NCBI RefSeq assembly: GCF_003851885.1
Contig: NZ_BHZE01000011.1
Span: 1 to 64,000, forward strand
Source of the DNA: Thermaurantimonas aggregans
Lineage (GTDB): Bacteria > Bacteroidota > Bacteroidia > Flavobacteriales > Schleiferiaceae
DNA length: 64,000 bases
Direction of reading: 5' to 3'
Part shown: positions 9,752-18,486 of the stretch, piece after piece
How the letters are laid out: each line of letters opens with the position of its first letter
Numbering within the stretch: position 1 is the first letter of the stretch
Notes under the pieces: model-generated
Databases searched by the model: none
Told to the model about the DNA's origin: nothing
The model's input: the letters and a program-made list of their open reading frames with translations, nothing else
Program-made: the position numbers and the translations under genes

Positions 9752-10873
9752 ATGCCTGGTTTATACGTTCATATACCTTTCTGTCACAAGGCTTGCTACT
9801 ATTGCAACTTTCATTTTTCTACCAATCTTAAATCCTTACGCAGTACACTGAGTGCTATTCGAAAGGAAGCCGAGCTACAGGCTGAAAAATTTCGAGATAT
9901 TACATTCAATACTTTATACTTTGGTGGGGGTACACCTTCGCTTTTAGATCTGGATTATTTGTCGGAATTGATTTCCGTAATTTGGAGTGAATACAAGCTG
10001 CACTCCATTGAGAGCACTTTAGAGGCTAATCCTGAAGACATTACCTCAAAAAAGCTCGAAGGCTGGCTTAAGTTGGGTTTTGACAGACTGAGTATTGGCA
10101 TTCAAACTTTTGATGATGCGCAACTGAAAACCTTCAACCGCAACCACACGTCCTCTCAAGCCAGGCAATGCATTGATGTAGCAAAAAAAACCGGATTTAA
10201 GCACTTCAATTTGGATTTGATTTTTGGTTTTCCAGGTCAAACGCTACAGCAGTGGGACGACGACCTTCAGAAAATGCTTGAAATTGGTCCTGAGCACATC
10301 AGTGTGTATGCACTCACACGCGAAGAAGGTACAGCTTACAATCATTTATACAAAAAGGGAATGTTCAAAGATGTTGATGAAACCCTGGTTTCAGATATGT
10401 TTTATCTGGCGCGCGAGCGTCTTACTCAAGCGGGGTATCTGCACTACGAAGTATCCAACTACGCTCTACCCGGACATGAAGCAAGACACAATAGCAATTA
10501 TTGGACAGGTGATTTTTACTTAGGCTTGGGACCTTCGGCACACAGTTATATACACAACACGCGATGGTGGAATTTTTCAAACAATGCTCTGTACGAAAAA
10601 GCCCTTTTTACAAAACAAAAATGGTATGAAGAAGAAACATTGACAAATAAAAATCGCTTCAACGAAATTATTATTACGGGAATTCGAACATCCAAAGGTA
10701 TTTCTATTGAAAAATGCAAAAATATTCTAGATTTTGATGAATTTTCTGATTGGTATATGAAAGTGGAGAGTTTAATAAAAAAAGGAATATTTAAACTCGA
10801 AGACGATCGTATAATTTTACATCCTGATTACTTATTCATTTCTGATACATTCGCTGTGCAACTTCTTATTTAA
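9752..10873 (+). CDS. hemW: Radical SAM heme chaperone / coproporphyrinogen oxidase-like protein
   Basis: A 373-residue radical SAM protein. The [4Fe-4S] ligands are Cys11, Cys15 and Cys18 in HIPFCHKACYYCNF, followed by LYFGGGTPSLL and the HemW-type RLSIGIQTFDDAQLKTFNRNH. HemW proteins were long annotated as oxygen-independent coproporphyrinogen III oxidases but several bind and insert heme instead. Shorter than true HemN (about 450), which favours HemW. It lies 12 bases after the porin gene and its last four bases overlap the convergent O-antigen-ligase-like gene. Confidence 0.9.
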   Translation: MPGLYVHIPFCHKACYYCNFHFSTNLKSLRSTLSAIRKEAELQAEKFRDITFNTLYFGGGTPSLLDLDYLSELISVIWSEYKLHSIESTLEANPEDITSKKLEGWLKLGFDRLSIGIQTFDDAQLKTFNRNHTSSQARQCIDVAKKTGFKHFNLDLIFGFPGQTLQQWDDDLQKMLEIGPEHISVYALTREEGTAYNHLYKKGMFKDVDETLVSDMFYLARERLTQAGYLHYEVSNYALPGHEARHNSNYWTGDFYLGLGPSAHSYIHNTRWWNFSNNALYEKALFTKQKWYEEETLTNKNRFNEIIITGIRTSKGISIEKCKNILDFDEFSDWYMKVESLIKKGIFKLEDDRIILHPDYLFISDTFAVQLLI

Positions 10874-12108
10874 AAAGAAAAATTAAACTTAGATTTTTTT
10901 GAAAACAATGCTAAATAAGGCATAAAGAAAGAGAACAGAAACACACCCGCTTGTCGCTGGAGAATCGACTCGGTAAACATTGAAAATACAAAGATCAATA
11001 CGATGTATTTAGAGGCAGGATGAGCTGAAAAAAACATTACAATTGCCAATGCGCCAATGAGGCTTATAATTCCTATACCACGCTCTGCTATTGCTTGTAA
11101 AAATTGATTGTGGTAATTGTATGAGCCATCGCGTAGGTAATACACTTTTTCACCGTCCCAAAACTCTGCATCCACATGCTCGAGTTTGGCCATTAGCAAC
11201 GAATCAGCAATTCCTGGTTTAAATCCTGTTATGGGAAGGTTTCTACAGACACTTTTGGCTTCTTTCCAAATGAAAACTCGGTGGTTTGTCTGTTTGTCGT
11301 TTTTTTTAGCTTTAATGCTTCTAAACTCGTCGATCGTTTCTTGAATACGGCGATGTACTTCTGATGAGAAAAGTGCGCTAAAAGATATTGCAATTATGCT
11401 GATTATTAAATAAAAAAATTTTTTTTTGTTAAGTGAGTTTTTGATTGAATCAAGAGTATATGCGATCAGAAGTATAGAAAGTATTACCCATTGCATTCTT
11501 GCAGCAAGCAAAACAACAGAAGATATCAGAATAGTCGCTAAAAAAAAAGAAAATACTTTGTTTTTAAAAGTTTTTCCAAAAAAAAGAAAGGCCAGTGAAG
11601 TGTTGTAATACATTCCTAAATAATGCACTGGTAAAAAATAAAAAGGTGATCTTTTGGAATATTCTAAGGGTATTTTTTGTAATTCAATTTGAAGAAAATA
11701 GACTAAAAAAATAACAGCTGATATAGCAGTAGATGCAACAAAGATTTTTTCTAAAAGTCTAAAAAATGAAGCTTCAAATTCTTTATAATACAACACAAAT
11801 GGAATCCCCCAAAAGAGCATGGAAATCTGAACAGATAAAATTTCAGAGGTCCGTTTTGATTTCGAAAAGAAATCAATACCCAGTAAATAATAAACAACTA
11901 AAAATGCAACAACCCATGAAGCTTGTTTGTCAAATGCAATCAAATGACGGTGAAAAGGAAACATCATAAGCCAACCGATACCAGCTATCATGATGCCAAG
12001 GGATGCCGGAAGAAAAGTGGGCTGTAACGGCAAAAGAGCGGTAAAGTAGCACAAACCAATCTGAATCAAATATTTGCTCGTGCTATACCACCCGTTTCTG
12101 AAAGACAT
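10870..12108 (-). CDS. O-antigen ligase / polymerase-like membrane protein
   Basis: A 412-residue polytopic protein with about ten to twelve membrane helices and a large loop at about 240-340, the layout of the Wzy/WaaL family. The loop contains the pattern NHRVFIWKEA...LPITGFKPG followed by YNYHNQFLQAIAERGI, which matches the conserved His-containing loop of O-antigen ligases. It would join or polymerise a lipid-linked glycan at the outer face of the inner membrane. The start codon touches the stop of the S41 protease gene (one shared base), so it is the last gene of the tRNA-rnpA transcript. Ligase versus polymerase cannot be decided. Confidence 0.8.
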   Translation of the reverse strand: MSFRNGWYSTSKYLIQIGLCYFTALLPLQPTFLPASLGIMIAGIGWLMMFPFHRHLIAFDKQASWVVAFLVVYYLLGIDFFSKSKRTSEILSVQISMLFWGIPFVLYYKEFEASFFRLLEKIFVASTAISAVIFLVYFLQIELQKIPLEYSKRSPFYFLPVHYLGMYYNTSLAFLFFGKTFKNKVFSFFLATILISSVVLLAARMQWVILSILLIAYTLDSIKNSLNKKKFFYLIISIIAISFSALFSSEVHRRIQETIDEFRSIKAKKNDKQTNHRVFIWKEAKSVCRNLPITGFKPGIADSLLMAKLEHVDAEFWDGEKVYYLRDGSYNYHNQFLQAIAERGIGIISLIGALAIVMFFSAHPASKYIVLIFVFSMFTESILQRQAGVFLFSFFMPYLALFSKKSKFNFSF

Positions 12109-13739
12109 CAGAGTTTTAATATTTTTCTATATTGTTCTGGATTTGATAGTACTTTGATGGCTTCAGCTACTTCGTTATCAGCTGTGAGTGCTTTTTGAAT
12201 GCGGCCTTCTTGATAGGCTACGCGCGACACAATTTCTTCCTCTAAATAGCTCTTTATTTCCGCCTTGTTGTTTTCGATATCGTCTTCTTTTGAGTGCTGG
12301 AAGCGTTTTTTCAGCTTGAGTAGTTCGCTTTCAATTTCGCTGAAGTATTGTTCGTCCTTGGTGGTTTCCATGATTTCCTGAAGGAGTTTTTCAGTTCTGG
12401 TTTGGTAGCTGAGCTCTTTGTCTTTAAGCCAAAGTTTGAAAGCATTCCAATCGCTCTCTGACAGTTGAAACTTTACATCGATGTTGTTTTTGCCTTTTTT
12501 TGCCACATATTCGGTAGCCCAGTCGAAGATTAAATTGTTTTGAATTAATGCGGTAAGTACGGGGCTGTACTTGCGAGGTTCAGTTACGATATCGGGGTCA
12601 ATGCCACCACCGTCGTACACTATGCGGCCATTGCGAGTAGTGAAGCTTCGACGCAGCGAATCGGGGATGGATGAGACAGAGCCATCCTCATTTCTTTGAG
12701 AGTAATTAATGGCTTGAATACAACGACCTGAAGGGGTGTAATACTTACTTACGGTCACCTTTAGCTGTGCTCCATAGGAGAGTTTACGTGTTTGTTGTAC
12801 TAAACCCTTTCCAAAAGAACGCTGTCCAATGATGACACCTCTGTCGAGGTCTTGAATAGCCCCTGATACGATCTCTGATGCAGAGGCTGAACCTCTGTTG
12901 ATCAGTACTACTATGGGCAAATCAGTGGTTACGGGATTATCAAGGGTTTTATACGAGCGCTCCCATTCTTTTATTTTCCCACGAGTACTTACGATTTCCT
13001 GGCCTTTTGGGATAAAAATGTTTGAAACATTTACTGCTTCGCTGAGCAGACCTCCCGGATTGCCTCTTAAGTCGAGAATTAAGCCTTTTAGATCGGCATT
13101 TTTCTGAAGGTCAGCGAGTGCTTCTTTAATCTCTTTTGAAGCCTTGTCAGTAAAGTTTGTTAGGTTAATATATCCTATGCCGGGCGCCACATAGCCACAG
13201 TAGGGTACGGATTTTAGTTGAATTTCTTCGCGTACAATTTTTAAATCCAAAGTTTGGTCATCGCGCTTGACTTTGAGCATAAAACTTGTGCCAGGGCTTC
13301 CTTTTAATAAGGCGCTCACTTCGCTGTCGCTGAATCCTTTGAGGGATTTGCCGTCTATGGCTAGCAGGAGGTCGCCGGGGCGTACACCGGCTTTGTCGGC
13401 AGGTGCATCTTTGTACACACTCACTACCATCACATAGTCATCGCGCTTTCTGATGCTTGCTCCAATACCGCCGTATTGGCCGGTTGTCTGTATTCGGAAG
13501 TTTTCGATTTCTGATTCTTTGATGTAAGTAGTATAAGGATCTAAAGAACTCAGCATGGAATTGATGGCTTTGTCCATCAACTTTGCCGGATCGGTCTCAT
13601 CTACATAATATAGGTTAATTTCCTTAAAAATATGGGAGAAAATGTCCAGCTGCTTGTGGATCTCAAAGTAGTTGAGCGAAGTAGCTGAGATAAGTAGCAG
13701 TGCGACAAGTGCTATTTTTACGCTGAAAGATTTTTTCAT
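12108..13739 (-). CDS. S41 family C-terminal processing peptidase with PDZ domain
   Basis: A 543-residue periplasmic or membrane-anchored serine protease. It has an N-terminal signal/anchor (about residues 1-22), a PDZ domain (about 85-165, with GDLLLAIDGKSLKG), and the S41 core with the Ser-Lys dyad: the nucleophile in NRGSASASEI and the lysine in GQRSFGKGLVQQ. A charged C-terminal extension of about 150 residues is typical of Bacteroidota CTPs. It degrades or matures envelope proteins from their C termini. Its start overlaps the rnpA stop by four bases (ATGA), so the two are translationally coupled. Confidence 0.92.
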   Translation of the reverse strand: MKKSFSVKIALVALLLISATSLNYFEIHKQLDIFSHIFKEINLYYVDETDPAKLMDKAINSMLSSLDPYTTYIKESEIENFRIQTTGQYGGIGASIRKRDDYVMVVSVYKDAPADKAGVRPGDLLLAIDGKSLKGFSDSEVSALLKGSPGTSFMLKVKRDDQTLDLKIVREEIQLKSVPYCGYVAPGIGYINLTNFTDKASKEIKEALADLQKNADLKGLILDLRGNPGGLLSEAVNVSNIFIPKGQEIVSTRGKIKEWERSYKTLDNPVTTDLPIVVLINRGSASASEIVSGAIQDLDRGVIIGQRSFGKGLVQQTRKLSYGAQLKVTVSKYYTPSGRCIQAINYSQRNEDGSVSSIPDSLRRSFTTRNGRIVYDGGGIDPDIVTEPRKYSPVLTALIQNNLIFDWATEYVAKKGKNNIDVKFQLSESDWNAFKLWLKDKELSYQTRTEKLLQEIMETTKDEQYFSEIESELLKLKKRFQHSKEDDIENNKAEIKSYLEEEIVSRVAYQEGRIQKALTADNEVAEAIKVLSNPEQYRKILKL

Positions 13740-14104
13740 ATCTGTGTTTCTTCGATTTTTGAAGGTAATTCTTGAACCATTTTTTTAAAAGCCTCGTCAA
13801 TTTCAGCCCACAGGGGCATCTTTTTTCCAATGTAAATAAACAACACAGCAATATTCTTATTGTGCAAGTCCAGGAGATTTTTGTGTAAGCGATAGCCCTC
13901 GCGCAAGAGACGCTTGATGCGGTTGCGGTCATGAGCTTTTTTGAAAGCCCTTCGAGGGGCAATAAAGGCTACACCGAACGGTTGATTTTCAAGCCAAAGA
14001 ATTTTGATTGGAAAGAAAACTGCAGACTTGCCGTCAGCAAAGAGCGCATCAAAAACCGCCTTTTTTTTGAGGATTTGAGATTTGGGAAGCCTGAAATCGG
14101 CCAC
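13736..14104 (-). CDS. rnpA: Ribonuclease P protein component
   Basis: About 122 residues. The start is uncertain: the frame is open into the tRNA-Leu gene, so the first candidates outside the tRNA are TTG at 14128 and GTG at 14104; the GTG gives the usual family length and begins (M)ADFRLPKSQILKKK. The family signature is in the region FIAPRRAFKKAHDRNRIKRLLRE, the arginine-rich RNR helix that binds RNase P RNA and pre-tRNA leaders. The protein joins RNase P RNA to trim tRNA 5' ends. Only about 27 bases separate it from the tRNA-Leu 3' end, so it must be made from the same transcript as the tRNAs. rpmH, the usual neighbour in other phyla, is absent. Confidence 0.9.
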   Translation of the reverse strand: MADFRLPKSQILKKKAVFDALFADGKSAVFFPIKILWLENQPFGVAFIAPRRAFKKAHDRNRIKRLLREGYRLHKNLLDLHNKNIAVLFIYIGKKMPLWAEIDEAFKKMVQELPSKIEETQI

Positions 14105-14130
14105 GGAGTTGAAAGTCGAATCTACCAAAG

Positions 14131-14216
14131 TACCCGGGGCGGGACTTGAACCCGCACCCACATTTCTGCGGACAGGATTTTAAGTCCTGCGTGTCTACCG
14201 ATTCCACCACCCGGGC
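14131..14216 (-). tRNA. tRNA-Leu (anticodon TAA)
   Basis: An 86-base cloverleaf. The acceptor stem pairs GCCCGGG with CCCGGGT, the anticodon stem CAGGA/TCCTG holds loop CTTAAAA with anticodon TAA, there is a long variable arm as expected for leucine tRNAs, and the T arm is GCGGG-TTCAAGT-CCCGC. CCA is not encoded. It lies between tRNA-Gly and rnpA in the same orientation. Confidence 0.95.
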
Positions 14217-14221
14217 CAAAT

Positions 14222-14246
14222 GAAAAACCCTCCGATGAACGGAGGG
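14222..14246 (-). terminator. Hairpin terminator between tRNA-Gly and tRNA-Leu
   Basis: On the minus strand CCCTCCG and CGGAGGG form a perfect 7-bp stem around TTCAT, followed by five T. It lies 9 bases after tRNA-Gly and 6 before tRNA-Leu. Since no promoter is seen between the tRNAs, it should be a partial terminator or a processing element. Confidence 0.65.
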
Positions 14247-14254
14247 AAGCTCAG

Positions 14255-14327
<73 letters not shown>

Positions 14328-14337
14328 AAGCGGGCTG

Positions 14338-14369
14338 CAAAGATATACACGCCTTATTGGTTTGCACAA
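14338..14369 (-). promoter_or_regulatory. Promoter of the tRNA-Gly/tRNA-Leu/rnpA unit
   Basis: On the minus strand TTG (14369-14367), a 21-base spacer and TATCTTTG (14345-14338), an exact TAnnTTTG match. The -7 box ends 11 bases before the mature 5' end of tRNA-Gly, leaving room for only a very short leader. Confidence 0.7.
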
Positions 14370-14457
14370 GGGGGCATGTGAATTTTTCAACCCAATTTTA
14401 AAATTTCTTTTGATTTGAAATAAAATGCCTGTTTTTCAGCATTACATTTTTTAATTT

Positions 14458-15710
14458 TCAACGAACTACCTCTGCTATTCGGTACATTTCTACTTCACAT
14501 CCTTTGTTGTTTCTGAAAAAGTAGCGCAGTGTGATGCGAAGTCTTTCTTGACAAGCTCCTGATTGCTTTTCTGGCACCCCTCTGAACTGAAGAAAATGTT
14601 CAAAACTGGTATTAGTCTGTTGTTTCGGGCTGTTGGTGGTAAATTGAATGGAATTAGCCACAGGCGTATTTACCACCGTAGGCGTATTTGATACTTTTAC
14701 GCAGGCATTTGTCATACCGGCAGGCTGTATGATAGGTGGATTCTGCATCAAGCTCTGCCAAGGGGTAGGATTGGCATTAGGACATTCAGTTCTTCGCTCA
14801 AAGTTTATCAAGGAAATGGTGAGTTGTGTAAAAAAGGTTTCACTCAGCGGAGAAGTAGTAGCTATGCCTGATAGTACAAATCCGGGAACCTGTGGAATGG
14901 TGGGATTTGAGAAGGTTATGTTAACCTTGTTACAGCGATTGCTGCTGTCGCAGAGCGATGGGTAGGGCCTAATGTCTTGACGGCTGACGCAAAGGATTTG
15001 TCCATTAGCAATTATTAAATCAAAGGTGAATTGTGGAGTGCCATTCGCTGGGGCGAGCTGAATGTCGTATTCGAAATTAAGAGTGCCTCCTGTCAGATTG
15101 CCGACTGAAAATGTGAGTTGGTAGGAATGGTTGAGCGTGCCACTTGTAGAAGGGGCAGAGAAGATTGCTCTAGCAGCAGTGATCACTAAAATGCCGTTTA
15201 CGCCATTTCCACTTATTCCATCGAGAGCGTGCGACATGCGAAGCTTGGCGCCTGATGGCACGTCATGGCATTGTTACGCAAGCGGATGCATTCAGGTATT
15301 GGTTGTGGAAAAGATACAGACAGCGTGCTTGCACATCCTCTTATACCTCCTGAAAAAGAGGTACTAATCGGAGTGTTTACCGGAATAGGCGAAGTTGCCA
15401 CTACTTTAATAGACTGCTGATGCGTGCACGCTCCTAGGTTTATCGGTGTGGCCAAAGGCGATGAAGTGATATTGGCTCCGTTTAGATTCAATGCTAAATG
15501 CAGATCGATCCATGAACAGGTTGATTGGTGGTTAGCGTAAAATTAATCGTGTACTCAAGGGAGTTACCAGGCACAGGAGTGACAGATTCTACAGCAAATT
15601 AACAGCTCAGTTGAACCTTTACATTCATTGTTAATGTTGTAACGACTAGAAATACAATAGTTGAAGTTGTTCTCTAAGGTTGTGAATATTTGTATCGCTA
15701 AGATTTTCAT
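14458..15710 (-). pseudogene. Decayed gene for a secreted protein of unknown function
   Basis: Protein-like sequence runs across at least three reading-frame segments on the minus strand. Frame A (about 15628-15490) reads NVKVQLSC, an in-frame TAA, then FAVESVTPVPGNSLEYTINF and onward to a TAG; frame B (about 15535-15213) continues with CSWIDLHLALNLNGANIT...; frame C (15261-14458) reads PSGAKLRMSHALDGISGNG... to a final 200-residue beta-rich, Cys-containing region ending VEMYRIAEVVR. So two frameshifts and one stop interrupt it. A possible original start is the ATG at 15710 or 15628. The repeated Thr/Asn-rich beta pattern suggests a secreted surface protein with Ig-like or DUF11-like repeats. 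I do not recognise the family. The last 804 bases alone form an open frame that could be mistaken for an intact gene. Confidence 0.65.
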
Positions 15711-15834
15711 GTTAGGTATTGTGATGTAAGTTGTATTTAAAAATAGTTCAAAATTGTAAATGAATACATGTTTTTTTTTAAGCCATAAATCTACTTAATC
15801 AATAGCAACTTAAAATATTAATTTGATTATTAGG

Positions 15835-15842
15835 TAGTTTTG
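15835..15842 (+). promoter_or_regulatory. -7 promoter box of the ABC exporter
   Basis: TAGTTTTG matches TAnnTTTG exactly and ends 21 bases before the ATG at 15864. A matching -33 TTG is not evident. Confidence 0.4.
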
Positions 15843-15863
15843 TCCCTAGCGTTAAGAGTACAA

Positions 15864-16598
15864 ATGATTAAACTCATCAATGTTACCAAATCCTTTAAAA
15901 AAGGGGAATTTGCCATTAAAGATCTCAACTTTACGCTTGAAGCAGGACAAACTGCCGGGCTGATCGGCCCAAATGGAGCCGGTAAGAGCACTACTATCAA
16001 GTGTATTGCCGGCCTTCTAAGGCTTGACTCTGGGCAAATAACAATTGCTGGCTACCCACATACATCTATAGATGCAAAGCGCAGAATGGCCTATGTTCCC
16101 GAAATGCCAGAACCTTATCCGTTGCTCACGGCATGGGAACACATGCAGTTTGTGGCTCAAGCCTACGGAATACGCAACTGGAAACCGAGGGCTGAGGAGC
16201 TCTTCGAGCGGTTTGAAATGGTTGACAATCGCAACAAGCTCGGCCGGGAACTCTCTAAAGGCATGCGGCAAAAGGTGAGTATATGTGCGGCATTCTTGCA
16301 CGATCCTGATTTTATCATGCTCGATGAACCGCTTGTAGGCCTTGATCCGAAAGCTATACGTGAGGTAAAGAACTTGATCGAGGAAGAAAAGACTAATGGC
16401 AAAACCTTATTGATTTCTACTCATATACTCGATACCGTTGAGCGTTTTGCTGATCGACTTCTCATTATGCGCACGGGAGAGTTGATTTGGAACGATTCGC
16501 CCCTTGCATTGCGGCAGCAATTTGGTGCTGAAGTTCAAACATTGGAAGATATTTTTTTCACTCTTACTCAAAAGTCAGCTGACGATGCACGGGTTTAA
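15864..16598 (+). CDS. ABC transporter ATP-binding protein
   Basis: A 244-residue ATPase. It has Walker A GPNGAGKST, Q-loop region, the signature ELSKGMRQKV (a variant of LSGGQ), Walker B FIMLDEP, and the H-loop LISTHIL. The start at 15864 (MIKLINVTKSF) follows the -7 box; an upstream in-frame TTG at 15840 lies inside that box. It is the cytoplasmic engine of a two-gene exporter with the membrane protein that begins within its last 14 bases. The substrate is unknown; single-ATPase exporters of this layout often move lipids, peptides or ions. Confidence 0.92.
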   Translation: MIKLINVTKSFKKGEFAIKDLNFTLEAGQTAGLIGPNGAGKSTTIKCIAGLLRLDSGQITIAGYPHTSIDAKRRMAYVPEMPEPYPLLTAWEHMQFVAQAYGIRNWKPRAEELFERFEMVDNRNKLGRELSKGMRQKVSICAAFLHDPDFIMLDEPLVGLDPKAIREVKNLIEEEKTNGKTLLISTHILDTVERFADRLLIMRTGELIWNDSPLALRQQFGAEVQTLEDIFFTLTQKSADDARV

Positions 16599-18234
16599 AA
16601 CTCTTTTATTTAAAGATCTTCTGACGTTAAAAAACATTTTCTTTTTGGCGCTTCGCAAGCCGTGGAGGTGGCTTTTCACCCTTGCTTTTATAACGTTTTT
16701 TATTTATCAACGCTTCTCAATTGCTACTGGCGAAGTAGATGTATATCCTCATGTTGATGATTTTTCTCTGCCTTCAATTGATGAACAGGATAAAATACAG
16801 GTGTTTTTTGCAGCTTTTATTGGTTTGATTATATCCGCTGTTTTTATTTTCATTCTAACCCGAGCAGTAAAACGAAATACCTCATTTTTTACCAACGCTG
16901 ATGTACATTTTCTGTTTTCTGGACCTTTTAATCCACGACTCTTGCTCATGTATCAATTGATAAAAAGTCTTTTTCCGGCCTTTTTTTCTTCACTATTTTT
17001 ACTATTGTACTTTTTTCTTTTTATTAGTCCAGAGAGCTATTTCGTTTCTGTACAGCAGGTGTTGCTTCTGGCAATTCCGATGACACTTTTTATCTTTAGT
17101 ATAAAACCTTTGAAATTTTTGATTTTTAGTTATGTGACGAGGGGTAATGCTGAAGTACGTGTCAAAAATGTTCTTTTCGTGCGAAATTTTTTTGTGGTAG
17201 CCGTTCTTCTTGCCTTCGCTTTTTCTTTTAATGAAGGTAGTCTTATTCATGTTTTAGAAGCCGTTTTTAATGAAGGTACATTTCAATTTGTGCCTGTTGT
17301 GGGCTGGTTTCACACTTTTATTATGGGCTTAATGGCTGGTAAGCTGGTAGGGTGGGCGAGTATTTTGATTGGAATATATCTTATCGCTTTGCCTCTTGGA
17401 GTGTATTGGTTAGGCGATCAATACTATGAAGACATTCTTGCATCTACCGAGCTAAAAACACGTGCTGAGCAGTTTCGTTCTGGTGAAGTTCAAATGAGCG
17501 ATGAAGTAGAATACAGTTGGGCCATCAATACGAAAAAAATTCGAGAGCATCGCAACTTTGGAAAAGGGGCTATAGCACTATTTTGGAAAAACTGGGTAAT
17601 GTCGTACCGCCAAACGGGTATTCCTGTTTTAGATGCTACATCTTTTTTCGCTGGAATTCTCGGGTTACTATTGGGTATGGTTATTCACTTTGGCTGGGTT
17701 GGCATTGAGGATTTCAGTGGTTTAATTGTTTTAAGTTTTTTGTTTTTAGCTTTTTTGTCGTACAGTGCAGGGCATATGCGCGTACGCATAGGCGATTTGA
17801 CGCGTCCTCAATTTATACTGATTCCTGATACAGTTTCTCGTAAATTGTTTTATTTTCTACTGCTTGATCTTTTACAGGTGGGGGCATACACCCTTTTGTT
17901 TTATATCCCAATTGTGATTTCCTATGGGGCGCATTTTGATCTAATTCCTGCAACGGTTATTGCTGCAATTGCTTTTTATCTTTTGGGTTTTTTATTTCAG
18001 CTAAATGTCCGATTGAGAAGTACCAATGTAATTGATCGTTACATCTTTTTGCCTTTGGCATATTTAGGTTTAATACTCTTTGGTCTATTGCCTTCATTAT
18101 ATCTCTCGATTGCTTCTTTTGGATTTTTTAAGTCATATGGAGCCGCTTTTATGGCTGTTGCCATTGTTATCGGTATGTGGGGCATTTTACTGTACATTTT
18201 TGCAATAGAGCAAATTGATCAGTTAGAATATTGA
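16585..18234 (+). CDS. ABC exporter membrane protein
   Basis: A 549-residue integral membrane protein with about ten to twelve hydrophobic segments in two halves separated by a soluble loop (about residues 260-340). The start ATG at 16585 (MHGFKTLLFKDLL) overlaps the ATPase gene by 14 bases, so the two are coupled. The charged region just after the first helices (RAVKRNTSFFTNADVHFLFSGPF) fits the putative ABC-exporter group seen next to such ATPases. I see no ligand-binding domain and cannot name the substrate. Confidence 0.8.
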   Translation: MHGFKTLLFKDLLTLKNIFFLALRKPWRWLFTLAFITFFIYQRFSIATGEVDVYPHVDDFSLPSIDEQDKIQVFFAAFIGLIISAVFIFILTRAVKRNTSFFTNADVHFLFSGPFNPRLLLMYQLIKSLFPAFFSSLFLLLYFFLFISPESYFVSVQQVLLLAIPMTLFIFSIKPLKFLIFSYVTRGNAEVRVKNVLFVRNFFVVAVLLAFAFSFNEGSLIHVLEAVFNEGTFQFVPVVGWFHTFIMGLMAGKLVGWASILIGIYLIALPLGVYWLGDQYYEDILASTELKTRAEQFRSGEVQMSDEVEYSWAINTKKIREHRNFGKGAIALFWKNWVMSYRQTGIPVLDATSFFAGILGLLLGMVIHFGWVGIEDFSGLIVLSFLFLAFLSYSAGHMRVRIGDLTRPQFILIPDTVSRKLFYFLLLDLLQVGAYTLLFYIPIVISYGAHFDLIPATVIAAIAFYLLGFLFQLNVRLRSTNVIDRYIFLPLAYLGLILFGLLPSLYLSIASFGFFKSYGAAFMAVAIVIGMWGILLYIFAIEQIDQLEY

Positions 18235-18409
18235 TTTATTGAAATTTCTTTGTTTTTCGTTGCTCCATTCAATGCTCGAGGCAATGTATTTTTCTTCGTC
18301 ATTTAGTGCTGATTTCTAGAAATAGAATTTTGAATTGCGGTCAATAATTTTAAAAATTTTCAACAATTTAGGTGATTAACAAAAGTTCCGAAAAATAAAG
18401 ACTACAGCA

Positions 18410-18454
18410 TACTAAAAAGAAAAACCGGCATGTGCTTAGGTGCAACATGCCGGT
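18410..18454 (-). terminator. Rho-independent terminator of the cbb3 oxidase operon
   Basis: ACCGGCATGT (18424-18433) and ACATGCCGGT (18445-18454) form a perfect 10-bp stem with an 11-base loop. On the minus strand it is followed by TTTTTCTTTTT. It starts 33 bases after the ccoP stop. Confidence 0.9.
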
Positions 18455-18486
18455 CATCTACCTGCTATGAAAAAAAACCCTACTTT

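Noticed and set aside
13736-14161. rnpA frame extended into tRNA-Leu
   Set aside because: The first 10 codons would be inside the mature tRNA; the start at 14104 gives the expected RnpA length.
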